20,372 nucleotides of DNA from Lysobacteraceae bacterium (GTDB lineage Bacteria; Pseudomonadota; Gammaproteobacteria; Xanthomonadales; Xanthomonadaceae): positions 1 through 20,372 of the forward strand of contig SEHC01000004.1 of NCBI GenBank assembly GCA_004173415.1, given 5' to 3'. Positions 7,967 through 14,609 of this stretch are shown piece by piece. The notes below the pieces were generated by a model that was not told the origin of the DNA, made no database searches, and saw only the letters and a program-made list of their open reading frames with translations. Each line of letters starts with the position of its first letter. Positions within the stretch are counted from its first letter, which is position 1. A program made the translations under genes and the position numbers.

Positions 7967-9137
7967 AGCACGCGCCAACGCCAGCAGCGAGCCCGACGTA
8001 AGCGACGTAATCGTCACCGTGGCCGACGTGCTGGCGGCGCAGGCGCGGCTGCGGCGTTACCTGCCGCCGACGCCGATGCACCATGCCGAGCGTTTCGGGG
8101 TGATGCTGAAACTGGAGAACCTGCAGCGCACCGGTTCCTACAAGGTGCGTGGCGCCCTCAACGCGCTGCTGGCCGCACGCGAACGCGGCGACCAGCGCCC
8201 GGTGATCGCCGCCTCGGCCGGGAACCATGCGCAGGGCCTGGCCTGGGCCGCGTACCGTCTTGGCGTGCAGGCGATCACGGTGATGCCGCACGGTGCGCCG
8301 CAGAACAAGGTCGCCGGCGTGGCCCACTGGGGCGCCACCGTGCGCCAGCATGGCGACAGCTACGACGAGGCCTACGCCTTCGCCCGCGAACTGGCCGAAC
8401 AGAACGATTACCGCTTCCTGTCGGCCTTCGACGATCCCGACGTGATCGCCGGCCAGGGCACGGTTGGCATCGAGATCGCGCCGTTCGCCCCCGACGTGGT
8501 CATCGTCCCCATCGGCGGCGGCGGCCTGGCCTCGGGCGTGGCGCTGGCCCTGAAATCGCAGGGCGTGCGCGTGGTCGGGGCCCAGGTGGAAGGGGTCGAT
8601 TCGATGGCCCGCGCGCTCAGGGGCGACACCCGCGCCCTCGCTCCGGTCGCCAGCCTGGCCGATGGCGTCCGGGTCAAGATCCCGGGCTTCCTGACCCGGC
8701 GCCTGTGCGCCAGCCTGCTCGACGACGTGGTCATCGTGCGCGAGGCCGAACTGCGCGAAACCCTGGTGCGCCTGGCGCTGGAGGAGAACCTGATCGCCGA
8801 GGGCGCCGGGGCCCTGGCCCTCGCCGCCGGCCGCCGCGTCGCCGGCAAGCGCAAGTGCGCGGTGGTCTCCGGCGGCAACATCGATGCCACGGTGCTGGCC
8901 GCGCTGTTGTCGGAGGTCAGGCCACGCGCGCCGCGCAAGCCGCGCCGCCGCACCCAGGAACTGCATCCGGTCGAACCGGCCGCAGTCGGCCACTCCCGGG
9001 TCACGCCTGGGTCCGGGGCCCCGGGCATCGCCGCGCCCGCAACCATTTCCCTGGCTGCGCGCCCCGCGCAGCCATCCGTTTCCGTCGTTGCGCCAGCCGC
9101 GCAGCACGCCGCATTTGAAGAGGAGTACACCTGGTGA
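7959..9137 (+). CDS. ilvA: Threonine dehydratase, short TdcB-like form with C-terminal tail
   Basis: The 392-residue PLP enzyme deaminates threonine to 2-ketobutyrate, the isoleucine precursor. The PLP lysine is in GSYKVRGA (Lys62), ASAGNHAQG follows at about 85-93, and the phosphate-binding loop IGGGGLASG is near 185-193. The catalytic domain ends with SGGNIDATVLAALLSEV at about 320, exactly where E. coli TdcB ends. The two ACT domains of the 514-residue E. coli IlvA are absent, so isoleucine control through them is not possible. Residues 321-392 are a basic then Pro/Ala/Ser/Val-rich tail with no match known to me. Position between ilvM and leuA in a biosynthetic operon argues for a role in isoleucine synthesis despite the catabolic-type architecture. 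The stop overlaps the leuA start (GTGA). Confidence 0.92.
   Translation: MPEARANASSEPDVSDVIVTVADVLAAQARLRRYLPPTPMHHAERFGVMLKLENLQRTGSYKVRGALNALLAARERGDQRPVIAASAGNHAQGLAWAAYRLGVQAITVMPHGAPQNKVAGVAHWGATVRQHGDSYDEAYAFARELAEQNDYRFLSAFDDPDVIAGQGTVGIEIAPFAPDVVIVPIGGGGLASGVALALKSQGVRVVGAQVEGVDSMARALRGDTRALAPVASLADGVRVKIPGFLTRRLCASLLDDVVIVREAELRETLVRLALEENLIAEGAGALALAAGRRVAGKRKCAVVSGGNIDATVLAALLSEVRPRAPRKPRRRTQELHPVEPAAVGHSRVTPGSGAPGIAAPATISLAARPAQPSVSVVAPAAQHAAFEEEYTW
9120..9125 (+). promoter_or_regulatory. Ribosome binding site deciding the leuA GTG start
   Basis: GAGGAG lies 8 bases before the GTG at 9134, inside the end of ilvA. It supports GTG as the true leuA start and a coupled ilvA-leuA junction. 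Confidence 0.75.
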
Positions 9138-10687
9138 GCACCATCATCCCCAGCCCGGCCCAGGTCCGGATTTTCGACACCACCCTGCGCGATGGCGAAC
9201 AGTCGCCCGGTTGCAGCATGTCGCCGTCGCAGAAGCTGGTCATGGCCCGCGCCCTGGCCGAACTGGGCGTGGACGTGATCGAGACCGGGTTCCCGGCCAG
9301 TTCGCACTCCGACCGCGAGGCGGCTGCGCTGATCGCGCGCGAGCTGCGCCAGACCACCCTGTGCGTGCTGTCGCGCTGCACGCCCGGCGACATCGAGGCC
9401 TCGGTGCGGGCGCTGGAAGGCGCCGCCCGCCCGCGCATCCACCTGTTCCTGTCGACCAGCCCGCTGCACCGCGAGTTCAAGCTGCGCATGGGCCGTGAGC
9501 AGGTGCTGGAGGCCGTGTCGCGGAGCGTGGCCGCCGCCCGCGCCCTGGTCGAGGACATCGAGTTCTCGGCCGAGGACGCGCTGCGCACCGAAGAGGACTT
9601 CCTGGCCGAAGTGATCGCCGAGGCCATCGCCGCCGGCGCCGGCACCATCAACCTGCCCGACACCGTCGGCTACACCACGCCCGGCGAGATCCGCGGCCTG
9701 TTCGAACGCATGATCGCCCACGTCCCGGGCGCACGCGACGTGGTATTCAGCACCCATTGCCACAACGACCTGGGCCTGGCGGTGGCCAACTCGCTGGCCG
9801 CGATAGAAGGCGGCGCGCGCCAGGTCGAGTGCAGCGTCAACGGCATCGGCGAACGCGCCGGCAATGCGGCGCTGGAAGAGGTGGTGATGGGCCTGAAGGT
9901 GCGCGGGGCCTACTTCAACGCCGACACCGCGATCGACACCGCACGCATCGTGCCGACCTCGCAACTGCTGCAGCGCCTGGTCGGCATGCCGGTCCAGCGC
10001 AACAAGGCGGTGGTCGGCGCCAACGCCTTCGCCCACGAGGCAGGGATCCACCAGCACGGCATGCTGCGCCATCGCGGCACCTACGAGATCATGCGCCCGG
10101 AGGACGTGGGCTGGCCGTCCTCGCAGATGGTGCTGGGCCGCCACAGCGGCCGCGCCGCGGTCGAGCAGCGGCTGCGCGCGCTGGGCTACCTGCTGGAAGA
10201 GGCGGAACTGGAACTTGTGTTCGCCGATTTCAAGGCCCTGTGCGAGAAGCAGCGCGTGGTCCACGACAGCGACCTGCAGGCGCTGATGCAGGACGGCGCC
10301 GACAGCCAGGGCTATCGCCTGGCCTCGATGACGGTCAGCGATGCCGGCCACCGCGCCCGCGCTACCGTGGAACTGTCCGATCCCGACGGCGACCGCCTGT
10401 TCGAGACGGCCGAGGGCGATGGCCCGGTCGACGCGCTGTTCGCCGCGCTGGCCCGCGCCACCGGCGTCGACCTGACCCTGGAAAGCTACCAGGTGCACAG
10501 CGTCGGCCTGGGCGCCGATGCGCGTGGCGAAGCCAACCTGAGCGTGCGCTACGAAGGCGAGGACTACGACGGCACCGGCACCAGCAAGGACATCATCGAA
10601 GCCAGCGCGCTGGCCTGGCTGGACGTGGCCAACCGGCTGCTGCGGGCGCGCGACGGGGTGAAGAATTCGGAGTTGGCGGAAGCATGA
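9134..10687 (+). CDS. leuA: 2-Isopropylmalate synthase LeuA
   Basis: This 517-residue protein condenses acetyl-CoA with 2-ketoisovalerate, the first step committed to leucine. The TIM-barrel signature FDTTLRDGEQSPG (residues 14-26), the metal-binding HCHND (208-212), and NGIGERAGNAALEE (236-249) are intact. A linker and a C-terminal regulatory domain (about 385-517, with the SVGLGADARGEA and GTGTSKDIIEASALAWL stretches) fit the leucine-feedback domain. The length matches the E. coli enzyme (523). The start is GTG, overlapping the ilvA stop by four bases and preceded by GAGGAG. The stop overlaps an ATG (ATGA at 10684-10687) that opens a 36-codon frame rather than leuC, which begins 198 bases later beyond an inserted repeat. 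Confidence 0.96.
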   Translation: MSTIIPSPAQVRIFDTTLRDGEQSPGCSMSPSQKLVMARALAELGVDVIETGFPASSHSDREAAALIARELRQTTLCVLSRCTPGDIEASVRALEGAARPRIHLFLSTSPLHREFKLRMGREQVLEAVSRSVAAARALVEDIEFSAEDALRTEEDFLAEVIAEAIAAGAGTINLPDTVGYTTPGEIRGLFERMIAHVPGARDVVFSTHCHNDLGLAVANSLAAIEGGARQVECSVNGIGERAGNAALEEVVMGLKVRGAYFNADTAIDTARIVPTSQLLQRLVGMPVQRNKAVVGANAFAHEAGIHQHGMLRHRGTYEIMRPEDVGWPSSQMVLGRHSGRAAVEQRLRALGYLLEEAELELVFADFKALCEKQRVVHDSDLQALMQDGADSQGYRLASMTVSDAGHRARATVELSDPDGDRLFETAEGDGPVDALFAALARATGVDLTLESYQVHSVGLGADARGEANLSVRYEGEDYDGTGTSKDIIEASALAWLDVANRLLRARDGVKNSELAEA

Positions 10688-10794
10688 GCACACCCTCAGC
10701 GAACGACCCTCGTCCAGTCGTCATCCCGGCGCGCGCCGGGACCCAACTTGCAGGTGCAGCGGAGGTCGGTTTTCCGATCCGAAGCAGGCGCTGA
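10684..10794 (+). other. Short open frame coupled to the leuA stop
   Basis: A 36-codon frame starts at the ATG overlapping the leuA stop and runs into the repeat at 10719-10825. Its first codons (Met-Ser-Thr-Pro) resemble those of LeuC (Met-Ser-Ser-Thr-Pro), so it may be a relic of an earlier, directly coupled leuC start cut off by the repeat. Downstream, the leuC frame is open from 10748 and has an ATG at 10820, 26 bases after this stop. Coding for a functional product is doubtful. Confidence 0.2.
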
Positions 10795-10825
10795 CCGCTG
10801 GATCCCGGCGTGCGCCGGGATGGCG
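10719..10825. repeat. Composite inverted repeat between leuA and leuC
   Basis: The ends CGTCATCCCGGCG and CGCCGGGATGGCG are inverted, each followed inward by a second half-palindrome (GCCGGGACCCA and CTGGATCCCGGC). The same architecture and termini occur at 12343-12457 between leuC and leuD, so it is a dispersed element. After it come a T-rich stretch (10826-10848) and the leuC start. Confidence 0.8.
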
Positions 10826-10885
10826 TTCTCTATTTTCTACGTTTTTTTCCAGTTGAACCCCAACGACCCGGATGAAATCAACCGC

Positions 10886-12304
10886 ATGAGCTCCACCCCC
10901 CGCACCCTCTTCGACAAACTCTGGGACGCCCACGTGGTGGTGCCCGAAACCGACGCCGCGCCCGCGGTGCTGTATGTCGACCTGCACCTGATCCATGAAG
11001 TGACTTCGCCGCAGGCCTTCACCGAACTGCGCGCGCGCGGCATCGCGCCGCGCCGGCCCGACCGGACCAAGGCGACCATGGATCATTCCACGCCGACCAC
11101 CCCCGCCGATGCGGACGGCAGGTTCCATTACTACACGCAGGCGTCGGAAACCCAGGTCGATACCCTGGCCAGCAACTGTGCCGAGTACGGGATCGAACTG
11201 TTCGACATGCAGTCGCCCCAGCGCGGCATCGTCCACGTGATCGCGCCGGAACTGGGCCTGACCCAGCCCGGCATGACCATCGTCTGCGGCGACAGCCACA
11301 CCTCGACCCATGGCGCATTCGGCGCGCTGGCCTTCGGCATCGGCACCAGCGAGGTGGGACACGTCCTGGCCACCCAGTGCCTGCTCCAGCGCAAGGCCAA
11401 GAGCATGGCGATCACCGTCGATGGCCCGCTGGCCCCAGGCGTCGGCGCCAAGGACGTGATCCTGCACATCATCGGCGTGATCGGCGTCAACGGCGGCACC
11501 GGCCACGTGCTGGAGTACCGCGGCTCCACCATCCGCGCGATGGACATGGAACAGCGCATGACCCTGTGCAACATGTCGATAGAGGCCGGTGCGCGCGCCG
11601 GCATGGTGGCGCCGGACGAGGTGACCTATGCGTGGCTGGCGAACACGCCACGCGCGCCGCAAGGGAACGCATTCGAGCAAGCCAAGGCGCGCTGGTCGCA
11701 GTTCAGCAGCGACGAAGGCGCGCGCCACGACCAGGAAGTGGTGATCGACGCGCGCGAGATCCGACCGACCCTGACCTGGGGCACGCACCCGGGAACCGCG
11801 ATCGCCGTTGACACGCCGATCCCCGCAGCCAGGGACGATGCTGCGCAGAAGTCGCTGGACTACATGCACTTCGACGCCGGCCATGCGCTGGCAGGCACCC
11901 CGGTGGACGTGGTCTTCGTCGGCTCCTGCACCAACGGCCGCCTCAGCGACATGCGCGAAGTGGCCCAGGTGCTGCGCGACCGCCGCATCGATCCGCGCGT
12001 GCGCATGCTGGTGGTGCCCGGTTCGGAACAGGTCAAGCGCCAGGCGGAGGCCGAGGGCATCGACGCGGTGGTCCGGGCCGCGGGCGCCGAATGGCGCGAG
12101 CCAGGATGCTCGATGTGCATCGCCATGAACGGCGACCTGGTCGCGCCCGGGCAACTGGCGGTCAGCACCAGCAACCGCAATTTCGAAGGCCGCCAGGGGC
12201 CAGGCTCGCGCACCTTGCTGGCCTCGCCGATGACCGCGGCATGGGCGGCGGTGAATGGCAAGGTCGCCGATCCCAGGGAGTTGTTCGTGGAGGAGGTGGC
12301 GTGA
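10886..12304 (+). CDS. leuC: 3-Isopropylmalate dehydratase large subunit LeuC
   Basis: The 472-residue aconitase-family subunit isomerises 2- to 3-isopropylmalate together with LeuD. The three [4Fe-4S] cysteines are Cys348 (VGSCTNGR), Cys408 and Cys411 (GCSMC), as in E. coli LeuC. CGDSHTSTHGAFGALAFGIG (about 134-153) is the aconitase signature. The ATG at 10886 gives the family N-terminus (TLFDKLWDAHVV). The frame is open 46 codons further upstream with an in-frame ATG at 10820, which would add a hydrophobic 22-residue extension; this is judged less likely. No strong ribosome site precedes 10886. Residue 158 is Gly where many family members have Glu (SEVGHV versus SEVEHV). The stop touches an ATG (TGATG) that opens a frame reaching leuD. 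Confidence 0.95.
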   Translation: MSSTPRTLFDKLWDAHVVVPETDAAPAVLYVDLHLIHEVTSPQAFTELRARGIAPRRPDRTKATMDHSTPTTPADADGRFHYYTQASETQVDTLASNCAEYGIELFDMQSPQRGIVHVIAPELGLTQPGMTIVCGDSHTSTHGAFGALAFGIGTSEVGHVLATQCLLQRKAKSMAITVDGPLAPGVGAKDVILHIIGVIGVNGGTGHVLEYRGSTIRAMDMEQRMTLCNMSIEAGARAGMVAPDEVTYAWLANTPRAPQGNAFEQAKARWSQFSSDEGARHDQEVVIDAREIRPTLTWGTHPGTAIAVDTPIPAARDDAAQKSLDYMHFDAGHALAGTPVDVVFVGSCTNGRLSDMREVAQVLRDRRIDPRVRMLVVPGSEQVKRQAEAEGIDAVVRAAGAEWREPGCSMCIAMNGDLVAPGQLAVSTSNRNFEGRQGPGSRTLLASPMTAAWAAVNGKVADPRELFVEEVA

Positions 12305-12492
12305 TGCACGGACACCCAGGCCGCAACGCTTCTACTCTCTCCCGTCATCCCGGCGGAAGCCGGGACCCAGCGTTTCCGCTCCGGGTGTTCGCGATGGCAA
12401 GCGCAACGCTGGATCCCGGCTTGACCAGCTTCGCCGTTAAAAGCCGCCGGGATGACGACATTTGTTTTGATGCCGACCGGATGACTTCCTGA
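12304..12492 (+). other. Bridging open frame across the leuC-leuD gap
   Basis: A 62-codon frame begins with an ATG sharing its first base with the last base of the leuC stop (TGATG). It ends with a TGA that overlaps the leuD ATG in the same way (TGATG at 12490-12494). It runs through the whole inserted repeat without a stop. The peptide shows no domain, and the sequence is mostly repeat. It would let ribosomes pass from leuC to leuD. The geometry is seen directly; translation is inferred. Confidence 0.3.
12343..12457. repeat. Composite inverted repeat between leuC and leuD
   Basis: The outer termini CGTCATCCCGGCGG (12343-12356) and CCGCCGGGATGACG (12444-12457) are exact reverse complements. 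The inner half-palindromes GCCGGGACCCAGCG and CGCTGGATCCCGGC are also exact reverse complements. It is the same family as 10719-10825, with better-preserved ends here. Confidence 0.88.
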
Positions 12493-13073
12493 TGACCGCC
12501 TTCGCCGCCCTCACCTCGCGCAGCGTGGTCCTGCCGCAGAGCAACATCGACACCGACCAGATCATCCCCGCGCGCTTCCTCTCGACCACCGAGCGCGCCG
12601 GCCTGGGCAGGCACGCATTCAACGACTGGCGCTGGCAGGCCGACGGGTCGCCGAACCCGGATTTCGCCTTCAACCAGCCGCAGAACGCAGTCCGCCAGAT
12701 CCTTCTGGCCGGGGCCAACTTCGGCTGCGGCTCCTCGCGCGAACACGCGCCGTGGGCCCTGGTCGACCTGGGCCTGCGCGCGATCGTCAGCAGCCAGATC
12801 GCCGACATCTTCCGCAACAATTCGCTGAAGAACGGCCTGTTGCCGATCGTGCTGGACGAAGCCATCGTGCAGTCGCTGATGCAGCGCCCCGATGACGAAC
12901 TCACCGTCGACATCGCCGCGCGCGAACTGCGCACGCCGGCCGGCGACGTGCACCCCTTCCCGCTCGACGCCTTCGCCCGCACCTGCCTGATGGAAGGCGT
13001 GGACGAGCTGGGCTACCTGTTGCTGCGCGAGCCGCAGATCTCAAAGTACGAGGAATATTCCCATGCAAACTGA
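12492..13073 (+). CDS. leuD: 3-Isopropylmalate dehydratase small subunit LeuD
   Basis: The 193-residue protein is the swivelling domain partner of LeuC in isopropylmalate isomerase. NIDTDQIIPARFL (18-30) and the substrate-binding loop GANFGCGSSREHAPWAL (about 74-90) are present, and the length is close to E. coli LeuD (201). No strong ribosome site lies before the ATG, but the ATG overlaps the stop of the bridging frame at 12304-12492, so initiation may depend on coupling. The end overlaps leuB by 11 bases. The last residues (SKYEEYSHAN) double as the leuB ribosome site. Confidence 0.95.
   Translation: MTAFAALTSRSVVLPQSNIDTDQIIPARFLSTTERAGLGRHAFNDWRWQADGSPNPDFAFNQPQNAVRQILLAGANFGCGSSREHAPWALVDLGLRAIVSSQIADIFRNNSLKNGLLPIVLDEAIVQSLMQRPDDELTVDIAARELRTPAGDVHPFPLDAFARTCLMEGVDELGYLLLREPQISKYEEYSHAN
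13051..13056 (+). promoter_or_regulatory. Ribosome binding site for leuB inside leuD
   Basis: GAGGAA lies 6 bases before the leuB ATG at 13063, within the last codons of leuD. This supports the 11-base overlap between the genes. Confidence 0.7.
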
Positions 13074-14151
13074 CATCGCAGTCCTGCCCGGCGACGGCAT
13101 CGGTCCGGAAGTGACCGCCGCCGCGCTGTCGGTATTGAAGACCGTGGCGCGCCGCTACGGCCACCAGTTCAATTTCAGTGAGCACGACATCGGCGGCATC
13201 GCCATCGACAACACCGGCGAACCGCTGCCCGCCGCCACCCTGGCCGCATGCAAGGCCGCCGATGCGGTGCTGCTGGGTGCGGTCGGCGGACCGAAGTGGT
13301 CCGATCCCAATTCGAAAGTGCGCCCAGAACAGGGCCTGCTCGCCCTGCGCAAGGGCATGGGCCTGTACGCGAACCTGCGCCCGGTGCGCCCGCATCCGGC
13401 CGCGTTGAACGCCTCGCCGATCAAGCCGCACCTGCTTACGGGGGTGGACATCATGGTGGTGCGCGAACTCACCGGCGGCATCTACTTCGGCGAAAAGACC
13501 CGCAGCGCGGACAGTGCCAGCGACCTGTGCACCTACAGCGTGGCCGAGATCGAGCGCGTGGTCCGCAGCGCGTTCAAGCTGGCGCGGCAGCGCCGTGGCT
13601 ACGTGGTCTCGGTGGACAAGGCCAACGTGCTGGAGACCTCGCGGCTGTGGCGCGACGTCACCACCCGGCTGGGCCGCGACGAGTTCGCCGATGTCCGCCT
13701 GGAGCACGTGCTGGTCGATGCGATGGCCATGCACCTGCTGGCCCATCCGCGCGAGTACGACGTGATCGTCACCGAGAACATGTTCGGCGACATCCTCACC
13801 GACGAGGCCTCGATGCTGGCTGGTTCGCTGGGCCTGCTGCCCTCGGCCTCGCTGGGCGACGGCAAGGCCGGGGTATACGAGCCAATCCACGGCTCGGCGC
13901 CGGACATCGCCGGCAAGGGCATCGCCAATCCCTACGCGACCATCCTCAGCGCGGCGATGCTGCTGCGCCATTCGCTGGGACTGTTCGACGAGGCCGACTG
14001 CATCGAACGCTCGGTCGACGGCGCGCTCAACGCCCATGCCTTCACCGCCGACCTGTCCGGCAACGGCCGCAGCCTGTCCACCACCGACGCGGCCAACGCC
14101 GTCATCGAACAGATGCAGGCGCATTGCTACGTGGCCGAACTGCGCGATTGA
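13063..14151 (+). CDS. leuB: 3-Isopropylmalate dehydrogenase LeuB
   Basis: The 362-residue enzyme oxidises and decarboxylates 3-isopropylmalate to 2-ketoisocaproate with NAD+. LPGDGIGPEV lies at 8-17. GPKW, the catalytic tyrosine in ELTGGIYFGE, the catalytic lysine in SVDKANVL, and the metal aspartates in VDAMAMHL and FGDILTDEASML are all recognisable. GSAPDIAGKGIANP is the NAD-binding region; this form of the loop, followed by isoleucine and alanine, suits NAD+ rather than NADP+. It is the last gene of the ilv-leu cluster. A terminal aminotransferase (ilvE) is not in the window, so that step must be encoded elsewhere. A hairpin-forming repeat starts 11 bases after the stop. Confidence 0.97.
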   Translation: MQTDIAVLPGDGIGPEVTAAALSVLKTVARRYGHQFNFSEHDIGGIAIDNTGEPLPAATLAACKAADAVLLGAVGGPKWSDPNSKVRPEQGLLALRKGMGLYANLRPVRPHPAALNASPIKPHLLTGVDIMVVRELTGGIYFGEKTRSADSASDLCTYSVAEIERVVRSAFKLARQRRGYVVSVDKANVLETSRLWRDVTTRLGRDEFADVRLEHVLVDAMAMHLLAHPREYDVIVTENMFGDILTDEASMLAGSLGLLPSASLGDGKAGVYEPIHGSAPDIAGKGIANPYATILSAAMLLRHSLGLFDEADCIERSVDGALNAHAFTADLSGNGRSLSTTDAANAVIEQMQAHCYVAELRD

Positions 14152-14161
14152 GCCGCCTTTT

Positions 14162-14184
14162 CCTTCTCCCCTTGTGGGAGAAGG
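14162..14184 (+). repeat. Palindromic repeat after leuB, possible terminator
   Basis: CCTTCTCCC and GGGAGAAGG flank CTTGT, forming a stable hairpin 10 bases past the leuB stop. There is no U-run afterwards. A related palindrome in inverted orientation lies at 14306-14326 (CCTCTCCC / GGGAGAGG around ACAAG). Together they look like the two ends of a repeat element about 165 bases long, of a kind common in Xanthomonadaceae. Confidence 0.6.
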
Positions 14185-14371
14185 TGCCCGGGAGGGCGGA
14201 TGAGGGGAGCGCGTAGCGCAGGGCGACCAGGCTAGGACCCTGGGAGACAATTGGCCACGTAGGTTCCTATTCCTCCGGCCCTCTCCCGCCGCGCAAGCGC
14301 GTCGACCTCTCCCACAAGGGGAGAGGTGGATAAAGCCCGCCAGCGTTACGGCGCAAATCAATCAACCCGCC

Positions 14372-14430
14372 AAGATCCCCGCATCTCCTGCCGGGCGCCA
14401 CGGCACATGGAAAAACTTTTTCTCCTCGCC
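14372..14430 (+). repeat. Degenerate duplicate of the glpK translation-start region
   Basis: This 59-base stretch matches 14577-14633 at about 50 of 57 aligned bases, with one 2-base gap. It covers the ~35 bases before the ATG plus the first eight codons of glpK. The copy has its own ATG at 14407 (Met-Glu-Lys-Leu-Phe-Leu-Leu-Ala, against Met-Glu-Lys-Pro-Tyr-Leu-Leu-Ala in GlpK). Similarity then stops and the frame ends after 40 codons. It is a broken copy, not a gene. Confidence 0.85.
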
Positions 14431-14459
14431 TACGTGGGCGAACTGCGCGGCCCGTTATA

Positions 14460-14555
14460 TAGGAGCGACGCCAGTCGCGAAGCTCCCGGCAATCCCGGAT
14501 CCGGAAACTGTCGGTCACTGAGAGGCTGAGGGCTTCGCGACTGGCGTCGCTCCTA
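14460..14555. repeat. REP-type inverted repeat upstream of glpK
   Basis: The 24-base arms (TAGGAGCGACGCCAGTCGCG onward at 14460-14483, and its reverse complement at 14532-14555) are perfectly complementary around a 48-base loop. The TAGGAGCGACGCC terminus is typical of REP-like palindromes in Xanthomonadaceae. It lies exactly between the two copies of the glpK start region. Confidence 0.9.
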
Positions 14556-14609
14556 CATGCGAATGCGGGCTCGGCTAAGATCGCCGCATCTCCTGCTGGG
14601 CCGCGGCAC

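Larger units (their letters stand above)
14152..14609. other. Repeat-rich 458-base gap between leuB and glpK
   Basis: No gene is supported here. The gap contains, in order: the paired palindromes at 14162-14184 and 14306-14326, a degenerate copy of the glpK start region (14372-14430), a perfect 24-bp inverted repeat (14460-14483 with 14532-14555), and the genuine glpK start region. A 40-codon frame from the copied ATG at 14407 ends at 14529. Confidence 0.8.

Noticed and set aside
7029..10693. Long minus-strand open frames (692 and 761 codons) opposite ilvG-ilvA-leuA
   Set aside because: They are shadows of conserved plus-strand enzymes; composition is His/Arg/Ala-rich and no family is recognisable.
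10802..10848. Intrinsic terminator between leuA and leuC
   Set aside because: The hairpin and the seven-T run are separated by about 20 bases, too far for a canonical terminator.
11357..11362. LeuC SEVGHV in place of SEVEHV as a disabling mutation
   Set aside because: The position does not align with a catalytic residue of aconitase, all three cluster cysteines are intact, and I believe other Xanthomonadaceae LeuC proteins share the glycine.
14407..14529. 40-codon frame from the duplicated glpK ATG as a real small gene
   Set aside because: Only the first eight codons resemble glpK; the rest runs through a REP palindrome and is best read as a relic.
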